Below, piece after piece: positions 1 through 47,992 of a stretch of DNA of 64,000 nucleotides. Under the pieces are notes generated by a model that saw only the letters and a program-made list of their open reading frames with translations, was not told the origin of the DNA and made no database searches. The stretch comes from Paulinella micropora (taxonomy: Eukaryota > Cercozoa > Imbricatea > Euglyphida). The translations under genes and the position numbers were made by a program. The DNA lies in contig BJOX01000217.1 in the NCBI GenBank assembly GCA_009731375.1, positions 553,186 to 617,185 on the forward strand, in the 5' to 3' direction. Position 1 is the stretch's first letter, and every line of letters starts with the position of its first letter.

Positions 1-55
1 GAACTGGCGACAGGGCCCAGATGGTAGAACTTGACCACTGGGCTATCACGGTGTC

Positions 56-57
<2 letters not shown>
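1..57 (-). mobile_element. tRNA-derived SINE, head fragment
   Basis: This is the tRNA-like head of the SINE described at 619-850, cut by the window start. It abuts the (ATT)n tract that is the tail of the next copy. Confidence 0.8.
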
Positions 58-136
<79 letters not shown>

Positions 137-213
137 TAACAATAACAACAACAACGACAACGACAACAACAACAACAACAACAACAAAAACAGTAATACA
201 TAATAATAATAAT

Positions 214-301
<88 letters not shown>

Positions 302-308
302 AATAATA
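58..308. repeat. (ATT/AAC)n microsatellite, SINE tail
   Basis: ATA/ATT triplets with some AAC and ACG triplets lie between two SINE bodies. On the minus strand this is the 3' (TTA)n tail of the SINE at 309-441. Open frames here are poly-Asn, poly-Ile or poly-Tyr artefacts of the triplet repeat. Confidence 0.9.
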
Positions 309-441
309 GTGCTTCTCTGTCAATGGCTGATGCATTTCTGCACATGCGCCTCCATCGTCTCACCCGTGAGGGGAGTACGAAGAATTGACGATAAGCTCTA
401 ATGACACCCCCGCAAGGGCAGTTCCAACACTTCCAGACGGG
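309..441 (-). mobile_element. tRNA-derived SINE, 3' part (gap-truncated)
   Basis: The 3' half of the SINE consensus, ending in a 10-N gap at 442-451. The sequence after the gap is an AAT/AAC-rich tract (452-618) forming the tail of the next copy. Confidence 0.8.
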
Positions 442-618
442 NNNNNNNNNNACAATAAAAATAATAACAATAAAAATAATAACAATAAAAATAATAACAA
501 TAAAAATAATAACAATAAAAATACTAACAATAAAAATACTAACAATAAAAATAATAACAATAAAAATAATAACAATAAAAATATAATAATAACAAAAATA
601 ATAATAATAATAATAATA

Positions 619-850
619 GTGCTTCTCTGTCAATGGCTGATGCAAATCTGCACATGCGCCTCCATCATCTCACCCGTGAGGGGAGTACGAAGAATTGACG
701 ATAGGCTCTAATGACACCCCCGCAAGGGCAGTTCCAACACTTCCAGACGGACCGGTATGTTCAATGAAAATACTGGTGGCACCGACGGGAATCGAACTGG
801 CGACAGGGCCCAGATGGTAGAACTTGACCACTGGGCTATCACGGTGTCCA
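619..850 (-). mobile_element. tRNA-derived SINE, full-length reference copy
   Basis: Read on the minus strand, the element begins with a tRNA-like head of about 72 nt. It has a box-A-like TAGCCCAGTGGTCAAG and a box-B-like AGTTCGATTCCC. The ends GACACCG and CGGTGCC pair at 6 of 7 acceptor-stem positions, and are followed by A and then CCA. A tRNA-unrelated body of about 155 nt follows, ending ...TTGACAGAGAAGCAC and running into a (TTA)n tail. Eleven more copies or fragments occur in the window. An internal RNA polymerase III promoter is expected for this class. The partner LINE and SINE family name are not determined. Confidence 0.85.
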
Positions 851-880
851 ATAATAATAATAATAATAATAATAGTGTAT

Positions 881-1316
881 TGATCTGTCATGGCTGAGTC
901 CAAGGACCACGCGCCTCCATCCCTCGATCCAACAGTCACACAGTGAATGTTGGGGAGGGAAGAGTCTACCATCCCTGAATAGCTACCCGCCCGGCGTGTC
1001 GGATACCTTGCAGGGAATCAACTGCAAATGATTGATGTTCCCTATGAGAGAGTTCCACAAGACTGGGTATAAGTCGAATGGAGGTACTCAAGGGGGGTAG
1101 CAGACATTTCATGCGGTCTGCCAGCGCATGAGGACGTTTTGCGGTAAGTGTCTGGGACGCCTCGAAACCCGTCACCACCCCTAGATCTCGGAATGTATAT
1201 ACCCCTTTGACCCCACGTGGTGTATGTCTTATAAAAACAACACAACAACATAGCCTCGGAACCAGTGGGAAGAAGCCCAACCACTCCCGTGGGGTGCCAT
1301 ACTGTGCACCCCTCCA
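881..1316. mobile_element. unclassified interspersed element between (ATT)n tracts
   Basis: About 430 bp of non-repetitive sequence is bounded on both sides by ATA/ATT runs. Its left end has the same layout as the SINE 3' end: an ATAGTG start, a variant of the CATGGCTGA word, then GCGCCTCCATCC. I infer a different retroelement using the same tail. No protein domain is recognisable and its frames contain stops. Confidence 0.4.
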
Positions 1317-1342
1317 TAATAATAATAATAATAATAATAATA

Positions 1343-1406
1343 GTGCTTCTCTGTCAATGGCTGATGCATTTCTGCACATGCGCCTCCATCGTCTCACCCG
1401 TGAGGG
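1343..1406 (-). mobile_element. tRNA-derived SINE, 3' end fragment
   Basis: The SINE 3' end preceded by an (ATA)n tail and interrupted by the gap 1407-1765. Confidence 0.75.
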
Positions 1407-1765
1407 NNNNNNNNNNNNNNNNNNNNNNNNNNNNNNNNNNNNNNNNNNNNNNNNNNNNNNNNNNNNNNNNNNNNNNNNNNNNNNNNNNNNNNNNNNNNNN
1501 NNNNNNNNNNNNNNNNNNNNNNNNNNNNNNNNNNNNNNNNNNNNNNNNNNNNNNNNNNNNNNNNNNNNNNNNNNNNNNNNNNNNNNNNNNNNNNNNNNNN
1601 NNNNNNNNNNNNNNNNNNNNNNNNNNNNNNNNNNNNNNNNNNNNNNNNNNNNNNNNNNNNNNNNNNNNNNNNNNNNNNNNNNNNNNNNNNNNNNNNNNNN
1701 NNNNNNNNNNNNNNNNNNNNNNNNNNNNNNNNNNNNNNNNNNNNNNNNNNNNNNNNNNNNNNNNN
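1407..1765. other. assembly gap
   Basis: A run of N. Further long gaps lie at 1955-2155, 2448-2498, 2622-2693, 2890-2996, 6738-6979, 11174-11267, 16105-16989, 18959-19313, 21189-21241 and 43621-44566. Ten-N spacers occur elsewhere. All fall in repeats and any sequence in them is invisible here. Confidence 1.
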
Positions 1766-1934
1766 AACCTCTTGCAAAACGTTGCCGCATGTGCAAGTGC
1801 GTACACCAAGCATGGTTGCTAGAACTACCTCAAAACCCCACCCATAACAATTTGGCATCCGCTGGGTCCACGGGCTATCAACGGGCATAGCGGAGTTTAA
1901 GATCTTCGACAGGCGCCCAACGACCCTCCTCTCC
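1766..1934. repeat. diverged fragment of the 405-bp duplicated element
   Basis: It matches, with scattered substitutions, the part of the 8748-9152 and 9241-9648 elements that begins AACCTCTTGCAA and ends near ACCACCAAAGGG. Both ends are lost in gaps. No domain is recognised. Confidence 0.7.
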
Positions 1935-2186
1935 AGCATCATCCACCAAATGGTNNNNNNNNNNNNNNNNNNNNNNNNNNNNNNNNNNNNNNNNNNNNNN
2001 NNNNNNNNNNNNNNNNNNNNNNNNNNNNNNNNNNNNNNNNNNNNNNNNNNNNNNNNNNNNNNNNNNNNNNNNNNNNNNNNNNNNNNNNNNNNNNNNNNNN
2101 NNNNNNNNNNNNNNNNNNNNNNNNNNNNNNNNNNNNNNNNNNNNNNNNNNNNNNNAATAATAATAATAATAGTAATAATAATAATA

Positions 2187-2418
2187 GTGCTTCTCTGTCA
2201 ATGGCTGATGCAAATCTGCACATGCGCCTCCATCGTCTCACCCGTGAGGGGAGTACGAAGAATTGACGATAGGCTCTAATGACACCCCCGCAAGGGCAGT
2301 TCCAACACTTCCAGACGGACCGGTATGTTCAATGAAAATACTGGTGGCACCGACGGGAATCGAACTGGCGACAGGGCCCAGATGGTAGAACTTGACCACT
2401 GGGCTATCACGGTGTCCA
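2187..2418 (-). mobile_element. tRNA-derived SINE, full length
   Basis: A complete copy, nearly identical to 619-850, with (ATA)n on both sides. Confidence 0.85.
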
Positions 2419-2511
2419 TAATAATAATAATAATAATAATAATAATANNNNNNNNNNNNNNNNNNNNNNNNNNNNNNNNNNNNNNNNNNNNNNNNNNNAA
2501 CAATAATAATG

Positions 2512-2556
<45 letters not shown>

Positions 2557-2621
2557 GTGCTTCTCTGTCAATGGCTGATGCATTTCTGCACATGCGCCTC
2601 CATCGTCTCACCCGTGCAGGG
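2557..2621 (-). mobile_element. tRNA-derived SINE, 3' end fragment
   Basis: The SINE 3' end adjoining an (ATA)n tail, truncated by a gap. The next block (2694-2889) holds (ATA)n, (GAT)n and a divergent SINE-like 3' end at 2834-2889 starting AGTGTATCTCCTGCCAATTG. Confidence 0.7.
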
Positions 2622-2760
2622 NNNNNNNNNNNNNNNNNNNNNNNNNNNNNNNNNNNNNNNNNNNNNNNNNNNNNNNNNNNNNNNNNNNNNNNNAATAATA
2701 ATAATAGTAATAATAATAATAATAATAATCATAATGATGATGATGATGATAATGATAATG

Positions 2761-2835
<75 letters not shown>

Positions 2836-2996
2836 GTGTATCTCCTGCCAATTGCTGAGCCAAAAGGCCATGTGCATCCAGTCCTCCCANNNNNNNNNNN
2901 NNNNNNNNNNNNNNNNNNNNNNNNNNNNNNNNNNNNNNNNNNNNNNNNNNNNNNNNNNNNNNNNNNNNNNNNNNNNNNNNNNNNNNNNNNNNNNNN

Positions 2997-3029
<33 letters not shown>

Positions 3030-3042
3030 TAACGATAACAAT

Positions 3043-3154
<112 letters not shown>

Positions 3155-3187
3155 GTAATGATAATACTGATAATAATAATAATGATG

Positions 3188-3235
<48 letters not shown>

Positions 3236-3503
3236 GTGCTTCTCTGTCAATGGCTGATGCATTTCTGCACATGCGCCTCCATCGTCTCACCCGTGAGGGG
3301 AGTACGAAGAATTGACGATAAGCTCTAATGACACCCCCGCAAGGGCAGTTCCAACACTTCCAGACGGGCCGGTATGTTCAATGAAAATACTGGTCCAGAA
3401 ATAGACCGGTATGTTCAATGAAAATACTGGTGGCACCGACGGGAATCGAACTGGCGACAGGGCCCAGATGGTAGAACTTGACCACTGGGCTATCACGGTG
3501 TCC

Positions 3504-3504
<1 letters not shown>
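3236..3504 (-). mobile_element. tRNA-derived SINE with a short internal duplication
   Basis: A complete copy in which the segment CCGGTATGTTCAATGAAAAT is present twice in tandem (about 40 bp), just inside the tRNA-like head. The same kind of duplication recurs at 11359-11625 and 11838-12131. Confidence 0.85.
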
Positions 3505-3577
<73 letters not shown>

Positions 3578-3588
3578 TAGTAATAGTA

Positions 3589-3634
<46 letters not shown>

Positions 3635-3639
3635 TTATA

Positions 3640-3700
<61 letters not shown>

Positions 3701-3749
3701 TCTCTCTCTCTCTCCCTGTTGTTTGGAGCTAAGTTCCTGTATGTACTGT

Positions 3750-3793
<44 letters not shown>

Positions 3794-4424
3794 CTGTTTG
3801 GAGCTAAGTTCCTGTATGTACTGTTCCTCCCCAGCCATGTAGCCTCCGCTCTACGCACAGCATATCCACATGCATATACGTATGTATAAAATTAGAAATA
3901 CAGGTACATGCATCATTATAATCTATTCATGTTGCCATGTGCATCCGCTCTACGCACAGAATTATGTACATGGTGACTATTATCATATTTAGCAAAATGT
4001 CGACCATATTTCCCGTCTAAAATAAACTATCATACACCTACACCTACACCTACACCTGCATCTCTATCTCCATCTCCATCTCCATCTCCATCTCCATCTA
4101 CATCATCTACATCTACATCTACATCTACATTCTCAGCATTATCCTTATGTAAACATGAGAGAATAGGCAAACATGTGGTCAGGTTGTCGGGAAATCACCG
4201 CAAATACGGCGAAACTTAGCTGTCCTTTTTTGACCTACTTCTCAATTGTTGTCAGGTCTTGAGAACTTCCTCTTTTCTTAAGTACCGTCAACAACGCTTG
4301 CAAGCGCTTCGTTCTCAGCTATTTTTTTTGTTATTGCTTTTGCAATAGCTCGTTCAAAATCTCTCATCAAGAGTTTTCTGATGAGCTATGGGACAAATTT
4401 GAAACAGAAGAATCTGCCTAAGCG
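3505..4424. other. no gene seen; simple repeats and unique intergenic DNA
   Basis: (ATA)n runs directly into (TTA)n (3505-3699), an inverted microsatellite junction. Then come (CT)n, two copies of a 38-bp unit containing GTTTGGAGCTAAGTTCC (3718-3830), and short ACACCT, CATCTC and CATCTA arrays at 4032-4130. No exon with splice sites or protein similarity is visible. Confidence 0.7.
4240..4400 (-). repeat. dispersed repeat E, copy 1
   Basis: The reverse complement shares the run GAGAACGAAGCGCTTG and flanking similarity with 44880-45060. It also shares a shorter stretch with 5670-5720. Function is unknown. The strand is relative to the 44.9-kb copy. Confidence 0.55.
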
Positions 4425-5600
4425 CTGTTCTCTACACCACACCCGCAATGTCCGCTGTCGGGTCTGCTAGCTGGCTAAGAGCTGTTCTCTTAGCTGGCTA
4501 AGAGCTGTTCTCTACACCGCACCCGCCATGTCCGGTGGCGGGTCTGCTAGCTGATTAAGACCTGTTCTCTACACCACACCCGCCATGTCCGCTGTCGGGT
4601 CTGCTAGCTGGCTAAGAGCTGTTCTCTACACCACACCCGCAATGTCCGCTGTCGGGTCTGCTAGCTGGCTAAGAGCTGTTCTCTACACCACACCCGCAAT
4701 GTCCGCTGTCGGGTCTGCTAGCTGGCTAAGAGCTGTTCTCTACACCACACCCGCAATGTCCGCTGTCGGGTCTGCTAGCTGGCTAAGAGCTGTTCTCTAC
4801 ACCACACCCGCAATGTCCGCTGTCGGGTCTGCTAGCTGGCTAAGAGCTGTTCTCTACACCACACCCGCAATGTCCGCTGTCGGGTCTGCTAGCTGGCTAA
4901 GAGCTGTTCTCTACACCACACCCGCAATGTCCGCTGTCGGGTCTGCTAGCTGGCTAAGAGCTGTTCTCTACACCACACCCGCAATGTCCGCTGTCGGGTC
5001 TGCTAGCTGGCTAAGAGCTGTTCTCTACACCACACCCGCAATGTCCGCTGTCGGGTCTGCTAGCTGGCTAAGAGCTGTTCTCTACACCACACCCGCAATG
5101 TCCGCTGTCGGGTCTGCTAGCTGGCTAAGAGCTGTTCTCTACACCACACCCGCAATGTCCGCTGTCGGGTCTGCTAGCTGGCTAAGAGCTGTTCTCTACA
5201 CCACACCCGCAATGTCCGCTGTCGGGTCTGCTAGCTGGCTAAGAGCTGTTCTCTACACCACACCCGCAATGTCCGCTGTCGGGTCTGCTAGCTGGCTAAG
5301 AGCTGTTCTCTACACCACACCCGCCATGTCCGCTGTCGGGTCTGCTAGCTGGCTAAGAGCTGTTCTCTACACCACACCCGCCATGTCCGCTGTCGGGTCT
5401 GCTAGCTGGCTAAGAGCTGTTCTCTACACCACACCCGCAATGTCCGGTGGCGGGTCTGCTAGCTGGCTAAAGAGCTTTTCTCTACACCACACCCGCCATG
5501 TCCGGTGTTGGGTCTGCTATCTGGCTAAGAGCTGTTCTACACCACCCGCAATGTCCGGTGAGCTGTTCTACACCACCCGCCATGTCCACTGTCGGGTCTG
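4425..5600. repeat. 57-bp minisatellite, about 20 units
   Basis: Tandem 57-bp units begin ATGTCCGCTGTCGGGTCTGC and contain TAGCTGGCTAAGAGCTG. Units in the middle are identical; both ends are degenerate, with CGC to CAC type changes and short deletions. Because 57 is a multiple of three, one frame stays open for 363 codons with a 19-residue period, but nothing else suggests coding. The array lies just 3' of the minus-strand gene ending at 5635. Confidence 0.95.
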
Positions 5601-5634
5601 CTACCACTTTTTGGGGCTGCGGTCTGAAAAGCCC

Positions 5635-23349
<17,715 letters not shown>

Positions 23350-23397
23350 CTGATTAGATAGACGGCATTATAATAGATTGACAGAAAGCAGATAGAT

Positions 23398-23464
<67 letters not shown>

Positions 23465-23536
23465 GGCTAACGGCTCTGCTCCTTGTATGTCTGCCTGATT
23501 AGATAGACGGCATTATAATAGATCCATCTATCTATC

Positions 23537-23568
23537 NNNNNNNNNNAGAGAGAGAGTGAGTGAGTGAC

Positions 23569-23599
<31 letters not shown>

Positions 23600-24582
23600 C
23601 TGGGAAGGAGATGTGAGTGAAGGGACCGCAATGTTTATGCCGTTCGGGTTAGGATTAGCGTCATTGCAGGCAGGCGAGCAGAGGCAGGAAATATCAGCCT
23701 TGCTTTCACGTATAGAAAAAAGTAATAGAGTCAGCCACATCTTCGATGAACGCGACTGATATCTGCCTACACCAAAAGATAGTTATGAACGTTCAGAAGA
23801 GAACAAGCTCACAGCAGAGGGAAAGAGTAGACAGGAGCCTGGAGAGGTACTAAAAGCTCCAGTAGTGGGTGGAGAAATAATGGTTTGGGGCTAGATAAAT
23901 AATCTTGGCGCCAAACGTTTTTGTTAAAAAGTGACCGGTAAATTGCCCAGAATAAGGAAATATAACTCAGCGGCCTGTCTTTAATACTTTCCGCTGACCA
24001 AATCTCTTCGGTGCCATTTATTCTGTGACGGCCCATACAGGTGAATTAGCTGAAAACCACCCATACATTTCTTTTTGCTTGTCTTGCAAGCCAGACAAGA
24101 AAGAAGGTACACACACCGAACCTGAGATATGCAAGCTGGAGTCATGAAGAGGGAGAGAGAACAAGCATGGAATAACATACTCAATTTTGATATTTTCTGA
24201 GTGATTGTCTGCCATCATCTGCACACAGCGACACATAACTGCGGCGTGAACGAATTACTTCTGTTTTCAGCATAGATGGACTGTGTTTGTGCATTTTGGT
24301 ATATTTTGAGTGGATTGTTGTTCTGTATTTGGCTTTCCTCCTCTCACAATCTCACAAATTGCTGTTGATTGAATATTTACTTGCCACTCGAGATGACTGC
24401 CAATATCTCTGTCTGCATTTCAAATTTTCTCACCTGCTGAATAAAAAGCTAAAAATCGTGCGTTGTCTGTCTTATCAGTTGGGTTGTCTGTGTGTATGTA
24501 CATATGTATGTTATGTGTGCATGTTTTTGTGTCGATTCATCATACGTGTGTATGTCATAAATTTCTTTATGTATCAGCGGCC
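23537..24582. promoter_or_regulatory. presumed divergent promoter region of the two host genes
   Basis: About 1 kb of mostly unique DNA lies between the minus-strand gene's 5'-most identified exon and the NHE start codon. No TATA box or coding exon can be defended. A short open frame on the minus strand (23554-23740) starting MWLTLLLFSI could be an unjoined first exon, but no donor matches. Confidence 0.35.
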
Positions 24583-43603
<19,021 letters not shown>

Positions 43604-44648
43604 GCGCGGAGCAACGCCCCNNNNNNNNNNNNNNNNNNNNNNNNNNNNNNNNNNNNNNNNNNNNNNNNNNNNNNNNNNNNNNNNNNNNNNNNNNNNNNNN
43701 NNNNNNNNNNNNNNNNNNNNNNNNNNNNNNNNNNNNNNNNNNNNNNNNNNNNNNNNNNNNNNNNNNNNNNNNNNNNNNNNNNNNNNNNNNNNNNNNNNNN
43801 NNNNNNNNNNNNNNNNNNNNNNNNNNNNNNNNNNNNNNNNNNNNNNNNNNNNNNNNNNNNNNNNNNNNNNNNNNNNNNNNNNNNNNNNNNNNNNNNNNNN
43901 NNNNNNNNNNNNNNNNNNNNNNNNNNNNNNNNNNNNNNNNNNNNNNNNNNNNNNNNNNNNNNNNNNNNNNNNNNNNNNNNNNNNNNNNNNNNNNNNNNNN
44001 NNNNNNNNNNNNNNNNNNNNNNNNNNNNNNNNNNNNNNNNNNNNNNNNNNNNNNNNNNNNNNNNNNNNNNNNNNNNNNNNNNNNNNNNNNNNNNNNNNNN
44101 NNNNNNNNNNNNNNNNNNNNNNNNNNNNNNNNNNNNNNNNNNNNNNNNNNNNNNNNNNNNNNNNNNNNNNNNNNNNNNNNNNNNNNNNNNNNNNNNNNNN
44201 NNNNNNNNNNNNNNNNNNNNNNNNNNNNNNNNNNNNNNNNNNNNNNNNNNNNNNNNNNNNNNNNNNNNNNNNNNNNNNNNNNNNNNNNNNNNNNNNNNNN
44301 NNNNNNNNNNNNNNNNNNNNNNNNNNNNNNNNNNNNNNNNNNNNNNNNNNNNNNNNNNNNNNNNNNNNNNNNNNNNNNNNNNNNNNNNNNNNNNNNNNNN
44401 NNNNNNNNNNNNNNNNNNNNNNNNNNNNNNNNNNNNNNNNNNNNNNNNNNNNNNNNNNNNNNNNNNNNNNNNNNNNNNNNNNNNNNNNNNNNNNNNNNNN
44501 NNNNNNNNNNNNNNNNNNNNNNNNNNNNNNNNNNNNNNNNNNNNNNNNNNNNNNNNNNNNNNNNNNCCCCCCCCCCCCCCCCCCCCCCCCCCTGCCTGTA
44601 GCTCCGCAGAACAATCTCGAAAAATGTCAAAAACGTTGGAACAATTAC

Positions 44649-44692
<44 letters not shown>

Positions 44693-44880
44693 GTTATAAT
44701 AATTATAGTTATAATTATAAGTATAATTATAATACCCCACTGTTTGCTTTATCTTGGCGCACGGGGCCCGTGGGGCACGTCTAGCTCTGCTTGCAGCTAC
44801 GGGAGAAGCTCCTACTTCTCAAGTACTAATACAGTTACATTCACTTTGAACGCTTCACTCTAAGCTATTATTTTGCGTCC
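43604..44880. other. gap and (ATA)n; no gene seen
   Basis: A 946-bp gap flanked by polyC, then (ATA)n at 44648-44690 and unique sequence. The end of the exchanger's 3' UTR is probably in the gap. Confidence 0.6.
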
Positions 44881-45060
44881 AAAACATATGTCATGACTCA
44901 GTAGAAAGCCCTTGGTGAGAGCTTTCAAATGAGCCACAGTGCAAGCACGAACGGTCAGAATACGCTGAGAACGAAGCGCTTGAAGTCATTGTTGATTGTA
45001 CCAAAGAACTCAAGACTTCTCATTGTACTTAAGAACTAAGAACTTTCTCATGAGTGGGCA
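44880..45060 (+). repeat. dispersed repeat E, copy 3
   Basis: Contains GAGAACGAAGCGCTTGAAGT and TTGTTGATTGTACC. It is related to the reverse complement of 4240-4400 and to 5670-5720. Confidence 0.55.
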
Positions 45061-46820
45061 CTGGGGGCTCATGCGCGCACCGCTGCAGGATCGGGGCAAA
45101 TTTCCTGCTTGTATTTACTATGGCACCTGGAGATCTGGATCCGTACGTTGTCGCCATGGGACAATCTGTAATTAGACCCTTCTACTCAGTAAGCTTACCT
45201 AGTGTTAGTTGTCAGTAGTTATTAATTAAGTATCTTTTTAGTACCTGTTCTAGTACTGGTGGCACTAGTTTTTACCATTACCTTTTTGACGCATATCACT
45301 GCCACTCAAAAGGACAGTTTTTCGTGGCAGAGTACATCTTTTTGACTTTGTCTGGGGACTAGCGGGAAATGTTCTCATTGTTAGTTAAGGTTTTGGTTTT
45401 AATAATTCGCGTTTTAATAATTCGCGCTATACCTCATTCTTTTTGCCGGTTCGATGCTAAAAGAATATATTTATTGATGCCTATCCTTTTACTAAACCAA
45501 ATTCAATAACTTCGCCAGTAACCCAATCTTCTTCGCTTATATAAATAAGGATCAAAGATGGTGGGAAAATATGGGAGACTAGCGAAGCCCAAAAACAACC
45601 AAGGCAAACACCAGCCAATTCCCGTTGTCCGGTCTAACGATGTTAATAATATATTCTGACCTAAAAAGGGTAACGGACTTTTTCAGTAATATCATTATCC
45701 GGTGAAGAGTGTTATTAATATGAACAATCTCTTAGTGTGTCTGGATCGACACGTTGATTAGGTAATACCCGGTCACTGGCACTCACGGACCTAATACCTT
45801 AGACGCCGGTTTGCTGAGAGATTCCGTTAGAAGCCACGATACCAATCGACTCTTTTAATCCGCACGTAGAAAGCAGAACTGACAAACTCCAAGGTAATAA
45901 TGAAACTGAAATAAAGTCTGCGCGACTGTAATTATTACACAATGATTCAGGCTAGTGTCCAATCCTGAATGCCAATATGGACCGTTACGTCCGTTACAAT
46001 TATTGACTAGAACTATACGGATAAATTACTTACCAGTCACAAAGGAATCACTAAAAGTAAAACTTACAACACTCCCCCTTAGTTCTATGTCGATAATGCA
46101 AGTTATAAGTAATCAATACATCCGTAATACAATTAATAAGTATTGCATATTACGATAATGGCTCTTATTTCAGGTTAAAAAACTGAAATAACAATTACAG
46201 TTTGACAACCTCAAATAATAGTTAAGTCTCAAAACTGAAAAATTGCCAATCCTGTTCTAGTCCGCCCGCCTTCGCTTCATTGCCGCAATGTCATCTCGTA
46301 AATGCCTCTATTTCAGGCTGAAAAACTGAAATGACAGTCACGATTTGACAACCTGAAATAATAATTCGATACGATTAAAACAATAGCAGTAGGTCCTTAC
46401 AGTATGACCACATCAGTACGTAAACTGAATTGCATTATTGACTCTATGAGTCACGCACAATATAATTAATTAATCTTGCCATTCCGCCGAGACCGGCAAA
46501 ACTACTTCCGCCGAATCCCGCTCTGTCGGCTGATGCACTTCTTCCTCTCTTGCCGCGATCAACGACCGATGGTGGATGATCCACGCGCTTCGGCAAGTTC
46601 TCGCGCTCGACTTCTACTTCAACGGGGACAACGCCAAAAGATGCCGCTCAACTACCTGCGCAAAACACTGCCTGCACACTTCAAAGGGAGAAGACTCACA
46701 AAACAACAAAACAACAACATTAGTTGACTTTGCGTAAATTTGCGTATTTTGCGTGAGTTTGCAGACTTGAGATGTAAAATTATGGATCAAGTGTTACCAT
46801 AAATTTACTAACGAGATATT
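45061..46820. other. intergenic, possible copia 3' LTR; no gene supported
   Basis: About 1.75 kb lies downstream (minus sense) of the copia RNase H. It includes two related blocks with TATTTCAGGTTAAAAAACTG and CTATTTCAGGCTGAAAAACT, each an imperfect palindrome, at 46165 and 46310. I could not define LTR ends (TG...CA) or a polypurine tract. An 83-codon frame at 46476-46727 has no coding support. Confidence 0.4.
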
Positions 46821-46824
46821 CGAA

Positions 46825-47992
46825 TTAGTCCTTAGGAACATGTTTGGTTAATACGTCTGCTATTTGTTTCTTAGTTCTTTCCTTTACAAACTTAATCTCA
46901 TTGTCTCTCTGTGCATGATGAATGAAGTGCAGTTCTAAGGGTAAGTGTTTAGTACGTGGTCCTGACATTCCCCTCTCTGCTGCTAAGATAGTCTGTGCAT
47001 TATCTTCGTAAAGCTCTATCGGCCCTTTCTGTGCTATACCTAACTCTTCTGTGATGTGTCTGATAGCCAATCCTTCTCGTATGCACTCTGCTGCTGCGAA
47101 AATTTACGCATCATTAGAATTTAGTGCAATTCTAGTCTGTCCTTTCGATAACCAAGCTACCGGGTCTCCACCCCAAAGCACTACATAACCTGTATGTGAC
47201 TTTCCGGTTTTCTTACAGACCTTATGCGCAGCATCTGGCCATGAAGTAATTTTGGGGTACGTCCTTCCTTCTTGCGACGATTTAGGCCCGTGAAATGCAA
47301 TACCGCGATACGAACTTTGCAGATATCTGAAGATCCTACCTAGTAAAGCATAAGCAAGTCCTGGATTTACTGTTTGCATCACGCTTTCAATGCTTGATCT
47401 GCATCTGGACGTGTCATCTTAGTTAAAAACAAAAGTTTACGTACCAAACTAGGAATTGAATGCTTTCTAAGAGCGCTTGTTTCTCCCATAGGTTCGGGCT
47501 CATGTTTTGCACTAGGAGTACTTACTGGTCTGACATCGGCATATCCTACATCCTTTAAAATCTGTTTCTGATACTTCTTCTGATGCAATAAAATGCGTCC
47601 TCCTTCCTGAACTATCTCTATTCCTTTGAACTCCTTAGCCACTCCCAAGCGCTTAAGAGAATGAAACCTTTCTAGTTTACTAGCAAAACGGTCATACGCT
47701 TGTTCGTTAGGAGCTGAGAAAATAAGATCATCTACATGGAAAATACCAATGATAGCATCTCTTATCGGCTTATCTTTTTCAACGAACATACATAAATCAG
47801 AGTCTAGTAACCTGAATCCTAATTCCTCTCACTTAGGGGCTAAAATCTCATACCATCTCCTACCAGCTTGCGGCGCCATACAGAGCTCCATCTACTCTCC
47901 ATATCATGCCTTCATGCTCTTCACTGTCTATCCCATCGGGTGCATAAGCATAAACAGGATCATGCATTCGTGCATGGAGCACATATGCAAGC
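46825..47992 (-). pseudogene. Ty1/copia retrotransposon pol fragment (RT-RNase H)
   Basis: Reverse order on the minus strand. The RT fingers/palm edge is near 47990-47880 (VYAYAPDGID, WRVDGALYGA). The palm motif FHVDDLIF (YVDD box variant) and the RT thumb up to TRPDAD lie at 47790-47380. RNase H is at 47382-46828, with YEDNAQTILAAERG, TKHLPLELHFI and the C-terminal ADVLTKHVPKD typical of copia. A frameshift and a TGA lie between ALYGA and the RRWYE block. Another frameshift is near 47383 and a TAA near 47102. Gag, protease and integrase are absent: the element stops where the viral fibre gene begins. It is non-functional. Confidence 0.9.

Noticed and set aside
619-850. A functional tRNA gene in the SINE head
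   Set aside because: The T-stem has mismatches, the second acceptor pair is A-C, and it is always linked to the SINE body.
46476-46727. 83-codon ORF near the copia relic
   Set aside because: Arg/Gln-rich with no domain, in non-coding sequence after the RNase H; most likely chance.
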